Shown here: in pieces, positions 27,461 to 37,707 of the stretch
Position numbering within the stretch: the stretch's first letter is position 1
Layout: the number at the start of each line of letters is the position of its first letter
Source: Sandaracinaceae bacterium
GTDB taxonomy: Bacteria > Myxococcota_A > Polyangia > Polyangiales > Sandaracinaceae
Direction: 5' to 3'
Length of the DNA stretch: 64,000 nucleotides
Assembly: GCA_040218145.1 (NCBI GenBank)
Contig: JAVJQK010000047.1
Coordinates: forward strand, 33,590-97,589
The notes under the pieces: generated by a model
Databases searched by the model: none
The model's input: only the letters and a program-made list of their open reading frames with translations
Told to the model about the DNA's origin: nothing
Program-made: the position numbers and the translations under genes

Positions 27461-29209
27461 ATGAGCACCGAGAAACACGGCGGAGACATCGTCGCCGACG
27501 TCCTGTCCCGTCACGGCATTCGCCACATCTTCACCCTCTGCGGCGGGCACATCTCGCCCATCCTCACGGGCGCGAGGGCGCGGGGCATCGACATCATCGA
27601 CGTGCGCCACGAGGCGAGCGCGGTCTTCGCAGCGGACGCGGTGGCGCGCATGACCGGCGTGCCCGGGGTGGCGGCGGTGACGGCCGGGCCCGGGGTGACG
27701 AACACGCTGACCGCGGTGAAGAACGCGCAGCTCGCGCAGACGCCCTTGCTGATCTTCGGGGGCGCGACCGCGACGCTGCTGAAGGGGCGCGGCGCGCTCC
27801 AGGACATCGACCAGATCTCGCTCGTAAAGTCGGCCGTGAAGTGGGCGACCGCGGTCGGCACCGTGCCGGCGCTCGGCCCCACCGTGCACAAGGCGCTCGA
27901 GATCGCGCAGAGCGGCGTGCCGGGACCCGTCTTCGTCGAGGTCCCCGTCGACCTCCTCTACCCGGAGTCGATCGTCAAGGGCTGGTACATCAGCGAGAGC
28001 GGGATCGAGAACGCGAAGGGGCTCGGCGCGAAGGCGCTCGAGCTCTACCTCAAGGGCCACCTCTACAAGCAGTTCCACCTGCCCCACGTCGACCTCGATC
28101 TGCCCGAGCTGCGCTTGCCGCGCCGCAACGACGTGCACGATCAGATCGACCAGGTCGTCGCGCGGCTCCGACGCGCGGAGCGCCCGGCCCTCGTGGTCGG
28201 CAACCAGACGATGGTCAACTGTCACGACGCGGCCTCGCTCGCGGACGCGGTCGACAAGCTGGGCATGCCGGTCTGGCTCGGTGGGGCGGCCCGCGGGCTG
28301 CTCGGCCGCGACAGCGACATCCAGTTCCGTCACAAGCGCGGGCGAGCGCTCAAGGAAGCGGACGTGGTGATCGTCTGCGGCTTCCCCTTCGACTTCCGGC
28401 TCAAGTACGGGCGCGCCATCGGGAGCAAGGCCTTCGTGGTGCACGCCAACCTCGCCGAGGACGAGCTGCGCAAGAACCGCCGCCCCGAGATCGCGGTCCA
28501 CACCCACCCCGCGGACTTCGTGCGCGGGCTGGCCGAGGCCTTCGGTCCGGGACGCGGGCGCTGGGACTCCTGGATCGCGGCCTGCCGCGAGCGCGAGGTG
28601 AAGCGCGACGCGGAGATCGCCGCGCAAGCCACCACCGAGGGCGAGCGGGTCGACCCCATCTACCTCTTCCAGCGCATCGAGGAGAAGATGGCCGACGACT
28701 CGGTCATCGTGGCCGACGGCGGGGACTTCGTGGCGACCGGCGCCTACATCCTCAAGCCGCGACGTCCCCTCTCGTGGCTGGACCCGGGCGTGTACGGGAC
28801 CCTCGGGGTCGGCGGCGGCTTCGCGGTCGGCGCCGCGTGCGTGCGCAAGGACGCCGAGGTCTGGCTGATCTGGGGCGACGGCTCGAGCGCGTACAGCCTG
28901 GCCGAGCTCGACACCTGCGTGCGCCACGGGCTCGCCCCCATCGCGGTCGTGGGCACCGACGCCTCGTGGCAGCAGATCGCGCGCGATCAGGTCGAGATCC
29001 TGGGCGACGACGTCGGGACGACGCTCCTGCACACGGACTACCACGAGGTGGCGAAGGGCTACGGCGGGGTCGGTCTCCTGCTGACGGACGCGGCCAAGGT
29101 CGACGAGACCCTCGACGAGGCAAAACGGCTGTCGCGCGAAGGCAAGCCGGTGCTCATCAACGTGCACCTCGCGGCGAGCGATTTCCGCAAGGGCTCCATC
29201 TCGATCTGA
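27461..29209 (+). CDS. Thiamine-pyrophosphate-dependent lyase/synthase, ILVBL-like
   Basis: 582 residues. Three-domain acetolactate-synthase fold: N-terminal Pyr domain with the activating Glu in [20 protein letters not shown], central domain, and C-terminal PP domain with the TPP/Mg motif [16 protein letters not shown] ending in [15 protein letters not shown]. The last segment resembles ILVBL (2-hydroxyacyl-CoA lyase 2), in which NDAGW replaces the NN of true acetolactate synthases, so cleavage of 2-hydroxyacyl-CoA is more likely than branched-chain amino-acid synthesis. This is inference from wording alone. ATG 27461 has GGAGG 6 nt upstream. Confidence 0.85.
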   Translation: MSTEKHGGDIVADVLSRHGIRHIFTLCGGHISPILTGARARGIDIIDVRHEASAVFAADAVARMTGVPGVAAVTAGPGVTNTLTAVKNAQLAQTPLLIFGGATATLLKGRGALQDIDQISLVKSAVKWATAVGTVPALGPTVHKALEIAQSGVPGPVFVEVPVDLLYPESIVKGWYISESGIENAKGLGAKALELYLKGHLYKQFHLPHVDLDLPELRLPRRNDVHDQIDQVVARLRRAERPALVVGNQTMVNCHDAASLADAVDKLGMPVWLGGAARGLLGRDSDIQFRHKRGRALKEADVVIVCGFPFDFRLKYGRAIGSKAFVVHANLAEDELRKNRRPEIAVHTHPADFVRGLAEAFGPGRGRWDSWIAACREREVKRDAEIAAQATTEGERVDPIYLFQRIEEKMADDSVIVADGGDFVATGAYILKPRRPLSWLDPGVYGTLGVGGGFAVGAACVRKDAEVWLIWGDGSSAYSLAELDTCVRHGLAPIAVVGTDASWQQIARDQVEILGDDVGTTLLHTDYHEVAKGYGGVGLLLTDAAKVDETLDEAKRLSREGKPVLINVHLAASDFRKGSISI

Positions 29210-29226
29210 GTCCATCTCGATCTGAG
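29195..29226. repeat. 16-bp tandem duplication across a stop codon
   Basis: TCCATCTCGATCTGAG occurs twice head to tail (29195-29210 and 29211-29226). The first copy encodes the last residues and stop of the thiamine-pyrophosphate enzyme, and the second repeats that stop in the intergenic DNA. It probably reflects a recent slippage duplication. Confidence 0.9.
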
Positions 29227-29337
29227 ACAGGGTGCGCGATGGGTGCGCCGAAGGGTCGCGCTCGCGCAAATCGATCGCGGCCCCGAGTGCGCCAGTGCGC
29301 ACGCTCACGGTGGCCTCCATCTTGCTCTCTTCGGGGC

Positions 29338-29601
29338 ATGCAGGAAGCCGTGAGCACACCGGACACCGAGGGGGGACGTCCGGACACCGTGCAGACCCTC
29401 CTGGAGCGCGCGCAACGCCGCGCGCGCCGCGTCAGTGAGCAGTGCATGCGAACCGTCTCGACGGTCCGTGCTCCCGGCCCCGGGCCGGTGGAGCACGTCG
29501 ACCCGAAGCGGCTCGCGGGCCTGTCCGAGGCGCCGCGGGACGTCCCTCGAGAGGACCGGTTCGCGGAGGATCTCGAGACGCGGGTGGGGCGCTGGGGGTA
29601 G
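29338..29601 (+). CDS. Possible small hypothetical protein, 87 aa
   Basis: Starts MQEAVSTPDTEGG, contains a basic helix TLLERAQRRARRVSEQ, then a Pro/Gly turn and an acidic tail. GGGGC precedes the ATG but no strong ribosome-binding site is seen. Nothing else occupies 29210-29670. It could be a real small protein or noncoding DNA. Confidence 0.35.
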   Translation: MQEAVSTPDTEGGRPDTVQTLLERAQRRARRVSEQCMRTVSTVRAPGPGPVEHVDPKRLAGLSEAPRDVPREDRFAEDLETRVGRWG

Positions 29602-29670
29602 GGGACCTCGCACGCGAGGAATGGGGGCTCCCAGCGCCCCGGGCTTCGGCCCGCGTGTTCGGACGCGCGT

Positions 29671-30513
29671 TCAGAGGAGTACGGAGGCGTACCCGACGAA
29701 GCTGTCGTCCGGCCGGATGTCCCAGCTCAGAGTGTGGCTCACGAGCCGGGGGTGCACGGCGCCCTCGAAGGCGCGCACCGCCTCCATCGTCGCGGCCGCG
29801 GCGCCCGGGCAGCACGCGCTCTGGTGCTCGATCCCGTGCGCGAGGGCGCGGCCGGGATCGCCCTGCTCGATGGCGTCGAGGAACCCGCGGTCGTTCTCCT
29901 CGCGCACCCAGCGCACCGCCTCGGGGCCGCGGCCGCGGGGCGCGAAGGCGTAGTTGGGGCCGTAGTGCGTCAGATCGGTCGAGCCGATGAAGACGGGGGC
30001 CTCCCCGGCCTCGCGCAGCGCGGCGCCGACGTGCCGCCCGATCTCCAGCGCGGCCGGCGCCATGGCGATCCCGAGCATGATCATGGGCGCGCCCGGGAAG
30101 TAGTGCGCGATGAAGGGCAGATGCAGCTCCACCGCGTTGTCCGGCCGGATCGGCTCGCGCGGCTCCTCGGCCAGCGAGAGCGCCTCCCGGAGGGTGGCGG
30201 CCATCGGGTGGGTGGCGATGCGCCCGAGCGGCGTCGCCCAGCCCTCGCCGACGAAGACGGTGTCGGGGCCGTCCGGCCCTCGGTGTGAGCCGAAGAGCAC
30301 GACGACCGAGGGATCGGGGTGCGCGGCGGCGAGGCCTCGGTAGCCGCGGCCCGCGACGTCGCCCGAGAAGGCCCAGCCGGCGTGGGGAGCGAGCAACCCT
30401 CGATGCGGCTCCGATGCTGGCTCGGCGTCGGCGCCGTAGCGCTCGACCGCGTCGCGGCACGCGCCTGGGTCTCTCGGGTACCATCTTCCTGCGAGGGGGG
30501 CGGGGCGATCCAT
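29671..30513 (-). CDS. amrB: AmmeMemoRadiSam system protein B (Memo-like)
   Basis: 280 residues. Memo/AmrB family related to extradiol dioxygenase-type folds: PLAGRWYPRDPGACRDAVERY, GLLAPHAGWAFSGDVAGRGY, VVLFGSHRG, DNAVELHLPFIAHYFPG and IGSTDLTHYGPNY are all family signatures with conserved His and Cys (SACCPGAA) residues. In many genomes it is encoded with AmmeA (AMMECR1) and a radical-SAM protein; neither is in this window. Biochemical role is unsettled. I prefer ATG 30513; GTG 30531 is possible. Confidence 0.85.
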   Translation of the reverse strand: MDRPAPLAGRWYPRDPGACRDAVERYGADAEPASEPHRGLLAPHAGWAFSGDVAGRGYRGLAAAHPDPSVVVLFGSHRGPDGPDTVFVGEGWATPLGRIATHPMAATLREALSLAEEPREPIRPDNAVELHLPFIAHYFPGAPMIMLGIAMAPAALEIGRHVGAALREAGEAPVFIGSTDLTHYGPNYAFAPRGRGPEAVRWVREENDRGFLDAIEQGDPGRALAHGIEHQSACCPGAAAATMEAVRAFEGAVHPRLVSHTLSWDIRPDDSFVGYASVLL

Positions 30514-30531
30514 GGGGATGAACCTATCCAC

Positions 30532-31623
30532 TCACAGGCTGAGGGCCACGCCCAGCCGGAGCGCCAGCGCGAGGCCCGTCGTGCCGACCACGGGCTCGGG
30601 GCCGGCGAGGCCGCGGTGGCCGACCAGGGTGGCGCCGAGATCGACGTCGCCGAAGATCGCGAAGCGATCCGAGGCCGCGAGCGCCGCGCGGACGGTCCCC
30701 ACGAGGGCCAGGCTGGCTCCCTGACCACGCCGCGTGCTGCCTTCCGTCGGCCGCCCGGTGAGGGTGGCGTACCCGATGTCCAGGCGGACACCGGGGGACA
30801 GGGCCAACCAGGAGGCGACCTCCACCCGGACCGCGGCGAGCAGGCCCGCGGTGAGCACCCAGATCTCGGCCTGCCCGCTCGGGTGGTCCCCGGAGGCGAA
30901 GCCCACCCCGACGTCGAGCCCGAAGCGGAGCGGACGCGGCAGGTCGAACGCGGCCCCCACCCGCGCGCCGAGCGGCCAGGTGCCGGGCTCGGGGAAGCCG
31001 CGCGCCTCGAAGGCGAGCCAGAAGGCGCCGAGCCGCTCGGAGGCGGCCGTATCGCGCGCGGGACGCTCGCCGTCCGTGGGCCGCTCATCGGGCGCGGGCC
31101 GAGAGGGGAGCGGGACCACGAGGCTCCGGGTCGCGGGCGGCCGGGCCGCCGACGGCTCCCGAGGCTCGGGCGCCGCGGGTCGCTGCGTTCGACGCTCGCG
31201 CTCCGCGATGAGGTGCTGCAACCGTGCTTGCTCCGCCGCCGCCACCGCCATCGTGCGCGGGCGCATCTCCACGGCCAGCTCCGTCATGTCGACCGACTGG
31301 TGCACGCTGGGCCCGCCGTCCGCCGCGGCGACCACCACGAGCACCGTCTCGACGTCGCCGCACGCGGCGCGGAAACGCACCGTCAGCGGCGCGTCCGGGA
31401 TGGGGTCGTCCGGCCCGAGGGCGAGCACGGTGACCTCGTCCACGCCGGCCAGGCCGAGCTCCAGCCCGAGCAGCCGCTCGAACCGCGGCCCTCCGAACGC
31501 GGGCTCGCAGCGGGGCACGAGGACCGTCGCCGCGCGCGGCTCCTCCTGCGCTCGCGCGTGCGCGCAAACGCTCAGGGCCGCTATCGCGAGCCAGGGGCCC
31601 AGCGCGTGACTTGTTCCGCCCAA
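30532..31623 (-). CDS. Secreted protein with C-terminal outer-membrane barrel-like domain
   Basis: 363 residues from TTG 31623 (GGAAGG just upstream). Signal ALGPWLAIAALSVCAHARAQ. The middle (residues ~95-175) is an Arg/Pro/Ala-rich linker, preceded by a domain with VLVVVAAADGG. The last ~180 residues alternate hydrophobic and polar residues in 8 or so strands (GARVGAAFDL, FGLDVGVGFASG, LSPGVRLDIGYATL, FAIFGDVDLGATL, LALALRLGVALSL), as in small outer-membrane beta barrels. It is the third gene after ECF sigma and FecR/TPR genes; its start overlaps the upstream gene end by 43 nt. Confidence 0.7.
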   Translation of the reverse strand: MGGTSHALGPWLAIAALSVCAHARAQEEPRAATVLVPRCEPAFGGPRFERLLGLELGLAGVDEVTVLALGPDDPIPDAPLTVRFRAACGDVETVLVVVAAADGGPSVHQSVDMTELAVEMRPRTMAVAAAEQARLQHLIAERERRTQRPAAPEPREPSAARPPATRSLVVPLPSRPAPDERPTDGERPARDTAASERLGAFWLAFEARGFPEPGTWPLGARVGAAFDLPRPLRFGLDVGVGFASGDHPSGQAEIWVLTAGLLAAVRVEVASWLALSPGVRLDIGYATLTGRPTEGSTRRGQGASLALVGTVRAALAASDRFAIFGDVDLGATLVGHRGLAGPEPVVGTTGLALALRLGVALSL

Positions 31624-32699
31624 CGTCCTTCCGGGTGGCGGTGATGATACTCGTCCGCCGCCTCGCGCGCCTCCGCGGGGTGGCCAGCGCGCGCGAGCGC
31701 CTCGACGCGCATCGCCCGCGTGTCCTCGGCGAGCGAGGGGGGGAGCCCGAGCCGCAGGGCCCGCGCGAAGGCGTCGGCGGCCTCGCCGGGGCGATCGAGC
31801 CGCCGGAGCGAGAGCCGGCCGAGGGTGACCGCGGCCATCGAGGCCCGCGCGTCGCGGGGGTGCGCGTCGAGGAGCTGCCCGAGCCATCGCGCCGCCGCCT
31901 CGGGATCTCCGTCCGCCCGGGCCGCGTCGGCGCGATCCCAGAGCGTGTCCGCGGATGGCCGGCGCGGGATGGCGCGGCGGGGCGCGTGCGCCTCCGGCGT
32001 CGCCTCCACCGGCTCGTCCGGGGCTGAGTCCTCGGCGTGCTCCGCCGGCTCGTCCGACCTCTGCGCGACCGGATCCGGCTCGGCCAGCGCCTGCGCGGCC
32101 AGCGCCCGCGCGCCGACGGTGACCGACTGGCCCGCGGTGAGCCGCGCCACGCCGTCGGGCAGATCCCCGTGCCGCACGAGGACCACGCCCCGCTCGACCT
32201 CGACGTCGACCCGGGCGCCGTCGCGGCGGACGCTGAACACGGTCCCCACGACCTCCACCTGCGCGCCCGCCTCGATGACCCAGCGGCGGGGCCCGCCCGG
32301 CGTCACCTCGAAGCGCACGTGCCCCTGCGCGAGCCGGAGCGCCACCCGCTGGCCGGAGCTCTCGAGCACCTCGAGCGCGGCGTCGGCGCCGAGCTGCAGC
32401 CGTGAGCCGTCCGAGAGGGCGACCACCGGCCCCTCGACGCGGCCGGCCTCGCCGAAAGCGCCGCCGTCCGCAAGGGTCAGGGCCCCGGGCGCGCTCGGCC
32501 GCTGCGCGAGCACGAAGAGGGTGACGGCGGCCGCGGCGGCGAGGGCGCCGGCCAGCTTCCAGGGCGCGCGGCTGGGCGCGGGGGCGCGGCGCCGGGCCGC
32601 GATCGCGCGCCAGTTCGCGTTCAGGCGCGCCTCGTCGACCACGCCCTCGGTGAGCGCCCCCAGCGTCGAGGCGTCGTTCTCTCGGCTCACGTCGTCCAT
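31581..32699 (-). CDS. FecR-domain protein with TPR repeats
   Basis: 372 residues. One transmembrane helix (WKLAGALAAAAAVTLFVLA, 47-65) separates a short cytoplasmic N-terminus from an external FecR domain (DGSRLQLGADAALEVL, GHVRFEVTPG, AQVEVVGTVFSVR), then an acidic Pro linker and TPR repeats (TLWDRADAARADGDPEAAARW; DAFARALRLGL). FecR proteins act as anti-sigma/sensor regulators of the cognate ECF sigma. The start (ATG 32699) lies inside the end of the sigma gene (13-nt overlap), so they are coupled. The cytoplasmic stretch is only ~45 residues. Confidence 0.85.
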   Translation of the reverse strand: MDDVSRENDASTLGALTEGVVDEARLNANWRAIAARRRAPAPSRAPWKLAGALAAAAAVTLFVLAQRPSAPGALTLADGGAFGEAGRVEGPVVALSDGSRLQLGADAALEVLESSGQRVALRLAQGHVRFEVTPGGPRRWVIEAGAQVEVVGTVFSVRRDGARVDVEVERGVVLVRHGDLPDGVARLTAGQSVTVGARALAAQALAEPDPVAQRSDEPAEHAEDSAPDEPVEATPEAHAPRRAIPRRPSADTLWDRADAARADGDPEAAARWLGQLLDAHPRDARASMAAVTLGRLSLRRLDRPGEAADAFARALRLGLPPSLAEDTRAMRVEALARAGHPAEAREAADEYHHRHPEGRWAEQVTRWAPGSR

Positions 32700-33322
32700 C
32701 CTCTCCCCGAGCGCGCGACGTCGATCGCGCTGTCGGCCGCGCTCAGGCGCCTCTTCATGGTCGCGGTGGAGCAGTCCAGGGCGTCCGCCGTCTCGCGGAT
32801 CGACCAGCCCTCGACCCGGTGAAGCAGCCACACCATGCGCTGCTCCACCGGCAGCGTGGCCAGGATCCGGTCGAGCTCGGCGAGCTCCGCCCGCAGGTCG
32901 GGGCGGGTCCCGTCCACCGCCCGGGCGGCGAAGCCGGCGTCGTCCGCGCCCCGGTCGAGCTGCACCAGCGACAGCAGCTTGCGCCGCCGCAGGTGGCGGC
33001 GGACCTCGTTGAGCGCGATCCGGGAGATCCACGCGCGAAAGGCCCCGCCGTCGCGGAGCGAGGAGAGCCGGCCGAAGGCGATCACGAAGGTGTCCTGCAC
33101 GATGTCGTCCGCGTCCGCGTGACGGCCCACGAGCCGCACGACCGCCGACGTCACCGCGAGCGCGTGTCGGCGATAGAGCGCCTCCTCGGCCCAGCGATCG
33201 CCGCCGACGGCGCGATCCACCAGGGTGTTGTCGTCGATACCGTCGGCCACCGAAGCGGGTCTCCCGCCCTCGCGAGGGACCAGCGCCAGGATCCTCGGGC
33301 GCTCGGGGTCGTTCACGCACAC
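32687..33322 (-). CDS. ECF sigma factor
   Basis: 211 residues. Region 2 has DADDIVQDTFVIAFGRLSSLRDGGAF and ISRIALNEVRRHLRRRK; region 4 has LPVEQRMVWLLHRVEGWSIRETADALDCSTATMKRRL. The short linker and lack of regions 1 and 3 place it in the extracytoplasmic-function group. It probably recruits polymerase to its own operon and possibly surface genes. GTG start at 33322 (33316 is an alternative). It is the first gene of a three-gene minus-strand unit and is divergent from the calcium-repeat lipoprotein. Confidence 0.9.
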   Translation of the reverse strand: MCVNDPERPRILALVPREGGRPASVADGIDDNTLVDRAVGGDRWAEEALYRRHALAVTSAVVRLVGRHADADDIVQDTFVIAFGRLSSLRDGGAFRAWISRIALNEVRRHLRRRKLLSLVQLDRGADDAGFAARAVDGTRPDLRAELAELDRILATLPVEQRMVWLLHRVEGWSIRETADALDCSTATMKRRLSAADSAIDVARSGRGWTT

Positions 33323-33402
33323 AGGATGCGCGCGGAGCGGCCAGATGGCTCATATTCACGAAAGTGAGCCACCTCGGTCGCCACCGACCCTCTCCCTGCG
33401 GC

Positions 33403-35382
33403 ATGCGCTGGATCCTCCTCGCGACCGTCGCCAGCGCCGCGTTGGCAGGCGGCTGCGCGATCGACCACGCGCTGCTCCCGAGCGACGCGGGGCACGACGC
33501 CGGTCCGAACGCGGACACCGACGGCGACGGCATCCGCGACGAGGACGAGGGCGCCTTCGAGCAGCGCGACTCGGACGGCGACGGCACGCCCGACTACCGG
33601 GACCTGGACAGCGACGACGACGGCATCCCCGACGCGCGCGAGGCCGGCGACGCGAACCCGGCCACGCCCCCGCGCGACTCGGACCGTGACGGGGCACCGG
33701 ACTTCATCGACCTGGACAGCGACGACAACGGGCTGCCCGACCACGTCGAAGGGGAGGGCGACTTCGACCTCGACGGCATCCCCAACTACGCAGACCTCGA
33801 CGACGACGCGGACCTCGTGCCGGACCGGCTGGAGCTCGACGGGGTGCTCGACCCGCCGATCGACTCCGACGGAGACGGGCGGCCGAACTTCCGGGACCCC
33901 GACAGCGACAATGACCGCATCCTCGACGGCGACGAGTACGGCGCGGACACCGACCGCGACAGCCTCGACGACATCGAGGACCTCGACTCCGACGGGGACG
34001 GGATCCCGGACGCGCGCGAGGCGGGCGACGACGACGTCTTCTCGCCGCCCTTCGACACGGACGGCGACGGCATCCCGGACTTCCGTGACCTCGACAGCGA
34101 CGCCGACGGGCTGAGCGACCGCGCCGAGGTGGAGGGCGGCACGAGCCCCACGCGGTCCGACACGGACGGCGACGGCGTCTCCGACCTCATCGAGCGCGCG
34201 GCCGGCACCGATCCCAACGACCCGCGCGTGAGCCCGCTGACCCGCGGCGACTTCGTGTTCGTGGTGGACTACCGCATGCCGCCGGACCCGCCGGTCGACA
34301 CCCTCGAGTTCCGCACGAGCATCCAGTTCGCCGACATCTACTTCCTCTTCGACGTCACCTCGTCGATGAGCACGGAGCTGTCCACCCTGCGCGCCGCCAC
34401 CACGTCGCTCCTCGAGAGCCTGACCTGCAGCGACACGGGCTTCGCGTGCCGGACGGACGGAGACTGCGCGGTGGGCCAGGTCTGCAGCCTGACCGGTCGC
34501 TGCACCGAGGACCCCACCCGGAGCTCGTGCATCGCGAGCCCGTGGAGCGGGGGCGGCTACTACGAGTCGTCGTTCGTCAACCGCCTGCCCCTGCAGGCCG
34601 TGCCCGAGGCGACGCGCGCCGCGCTCGACGTGCCGACGACCGGCACGGTGGAGGAGCTCTTCGGCGCCGCGTGGTCGGTCGTGGACCCGGACGGCTCCCC
34701 TGGCGCGGAGACGGGCTGCGCGGCCGCGAGCCCCACCCGCGTCGGCTGCGTGGGGTTCCGGGCCGAGGCGGTGAAGATCCTGATCGCCTTCACGGACGAG
34801 GACAGCGACGGCCTCGTCACGGCGACGCAGGCGGGCGCCGCGCTGCGCGCCGAGGGGGTCAACGTGCTCGGCGTGTGGAGCGGCGATCCCGCGAGCGCGC
34901 AGCGCGCGGATCTCGAGGACCTGGTGCGGGCGAGCGGCTCGCTGAGCGCGTCCGGCGCGCCGCTGGTCTTCGACGGCCGCGACGCGGCGGTCGTGCCCGC
35001 GGTGACCGACGCGATCAACGAGATCGTGGAGGGGGTCCCGCTCCGCGTGACGGTCGAGGTGACCGACGAGCCCGGCGACGACGGCGACGCGCTGCGCTTC
35101 GTCGACCACCTCGAGGTCAACACGGGGGGCGGCGCGTGCTCGGCGGTGGCGCCCCTCGAGGACGGCGACGGCGACGGCCGGGCGGACGTCTTCGCCGCGC
35201 TCGTGCCGGGCACGCCGGTCTGCTGGGACGTTCACCCCGCGCGCAATGACACCGTCCCGCGCACGGTGGAGCCGCAGGTGTTCGAGGCCCGGCTGACGGT
35301 GTTCGGTGACGGCTCCCCGCTCGACTCGCGGATCGTCTACTTCCTGGTCCCGCCGCGGATCGACCTGCTCGGCGGTCCGTGA
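33403..35382 (+). CDS. Thrombospondin type 3-like calcium-repeat lipoprotein with vWA-like region
   Basis: About 659 residues. Signal MRWILLATVASAALAGGC gives a lipoprotein. Residues ~30-280 contain at least nine DxDGDGIPDxxDxDSDxDG repeats, acidic loops that bind calcium in thrombospondin type 3 proteins. A vWA-like domain follows (DIYFLFDVTSSMSTELSTL, ILIAFTDEDSDG), with DVTSSMS as a MIDAS-like motif and an EGF-like Cys pair (CRTDGDCAVGQVCSLTGRC). The C-terminus is beta-rich. A surface, calcium-stiffened adhesin role is inference. GTG 33364 is an alternative start. Confidence 0.85.
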   Translation: MRWILLATVASAALAGGCAIDHALLPSDAGHDAGPNADTDGDGIRDEDEGAFEQRDSDGDGTPDYRDLDSDDDGIPDAREAGDANPATPPRDSDRDGAPDFIDLDSDDNGLPDHVEGEGDFDLDGIPNYADLDDDADLVPDRLELDGVLDPPIDSDGDGRPNFRDPDSDNDRILDGDEYGADTDRDSLDDIEDLDSDGDGIPDAREAGDDDVFSPPFDTDGDGIPDFRDLDSDADGLSDRAEVEGGTSPTRSDTDGDGVSDLIERAAGTDPNDPRVSPLTRGDFVFVVDYRMPPDPPVDTLEFRTSIQFADIYFLFDVTSSMSTELSTLRAATTSLLESLTCSDTGFACRTDGDCAVGQVCSLTGRCTEDPTRSSCIASPWSGGGYYESSFVNRLPLQAVPEATRAALDVPTTGTVEELFGAAWSVVDPDGSPGAETGCAAASPTRVGCVGFRAEAVKILIAFTDEDSDGLVTATQAGAALRAEGVNVLGVWSGDPASAQRADLEDLVRASGSLSASGAPLVFDGRDAAVVPAVTDAINEIVEGVPLRVTVEVTDEPGDDGDALRFVDHLEVNTGGGACSAVAPLEDGDGDGRADVFAALVPGTPVCWDVHPARNDTVPRTVEPQVFEARLTVFGDGSPLDSRIVYFLVPPRIDLLGGP

Positions 35383-35415
35383 CGCGGCGGGCTCGGTGCG
35401 TCATGTTCACGGCCG

Positions 35416-36606
35416 ATGTGGCGACCCACCGCGCTGGCGTGCCTCGTGGCGCTCGCCTTCGGATGTGACGGCGCGGGCGGCGAGCTCGACGCGGGGTGGC
35501 CCGACGTCCAGCCCCCGGTGGGCGATACGGGAGGAGATGCGGTGCGCGGCGCCGTCTTCTACGAGGACCGGGTCTTCGACGAGGGCGGCTTCACGGGCGA
35601 GCGGGTCGAGAGACCGGCGCGCGGCGTCCGGGTGCAGCTCTGGGCCGACGGCGCGCTGCTGGCCGAGGCCTTCACCGAAGAAGACGGGGCGTTCGCCCTG
35701 GCGCGCGGTGGGCTCGACGCCGGCGACGCGGTGACGGTGATCGCGCGGGCGGAGGCCGAGCGCGCGGGACACACGGTGCGGGTGGCCGACCGGGCGCGGC
35801 GGCCGTCGGTGTACGCGCTCGAGGAGCAGGGGCGCGCCGACGAGGCCTTCCGGCTGATCGCCCGCGCGGACGCCGAGGGAGGAGCCTTCAACGTCGTCGA
35901 CGTGTCGGTCGACGCCTTCGCGCTCTACGCCCCGTTCGTGGGCGAGGCGGCGCCGACCCTCACCTATCGCTGGGAGCGCGGCCGGGGCTTCGACTGCGGC
36001 TCCTGCTACGGCGACGACGAGATCAGCCTCGGCGGCGGCTTCGAGGACACCGACGAGTACGACGACGACATCGTGCTGCACGAGCTGGGTCACTACTTCG
36101 TCGATCACTACGGGCGCGACACCTCCCCCGCGGGGGCCCACCGGGACCGACAGGTCGAGCCCGAGCTGGCCTACGGGGAGGGCCTCGCCTACTTCTTCGC
36201 CGCGATGGTCACCGGCCGGCCGGTCATCGTGGACACCTTCGCCGGGTCGAACCGCGTGATCGATCTCGAGCGCGTGCTGCAGAACGGCGAGTCGCTCGAC
36301 GTGTTCCGCGGGGTGACGGCGGACGGCCGGCTGCGCGAGGAGATCGTGGCCGGCGTGATGTGGGACGCGTTCGACGGGCCGAGCGACGCGGAGCCGTTCG
36401 ACCGGGTCGCCCTCGGGGTCGAGGCGGTGATGGCGGTGCTCGTCGATCACTTCGCGCGCTGGCCGTTCGAGGACCGAGGGCCCAGCGGGATCGACCTCAG
36501 CGACTATCTCCACGCGCTGGTCTGCGTGGCCGGGGTCCCCGAGGAGGACGCCGCGCGGCTGGCCGAGGATCGCGCGTTCCCGTGGAGCCCCGCCGGGTGT
36601 CCGTGA
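35416..36606 (+). CDS. Lipoprotein with zincin metalloprotease motif
   Basis: 396 residues. Signal MWRPTALACLVALAFGC (Cys17). Residues ~50-120 resemble a carboxypeptidase-regulatory-like beta domain (GVRVQLWADGALLAEAFTEEDG). The catalytic motif is VLHELGHYFVDHYGRD, an HExxH zinc site with a further His; a conserved ELAYGEGLAYFFAAM helix may supply the third ligand Glu. No exact peptidase family is claimed. It starts 33 nt after the calcium-repeat gene and its stop overlaps a possible GTG of the next gene. Confidence 0.78.
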   Translation: MWRPTALACLVALAFGCDGAGGELDAGWPDVQPPVGDTGGDAVRGAVFYEDRVFDEGGFTGERVERPARGVRVQLWADGALLAEAFTEEDGAFALARGGLDAGDAVTVIARAEAERAGHTVRVADRARRPSVYALEEQGRADEAFRLIARADAEGGAFNVVDVSVDAFALYAPFVGEAAPTLTYRWERGRGFDCGSCYGDDEISLGGGFEDTDEYDDDIVLHELGHYFVDHYGRDTSPAGAHRDRQVEPELAYGEGLAYFFAAMVTGRPVIVDTFAGSNRVIDLERVLQNGESLDVFRGVTADGRLREEIVAGVMWDAFDGPSDAEPFDRVALGVEAVMAVLVDHFARWPFEDRGPSGIDLSDYLHALVCVAGVPEEDAARLAEDRAFPWSPAGCP

Positions 36607-36632
36607 GGGCGATCCGTGATACGGCGAGCGCG

Positions 36633-37640
<1,008 letters not shown>

Positions 37641-37707
37641 CCGCCCGGCGCCGCTCTCTCCAGAACGCGGTGGTCCCATCGGCGCGCGCGGACGATGATG
37701 GGCGGGG

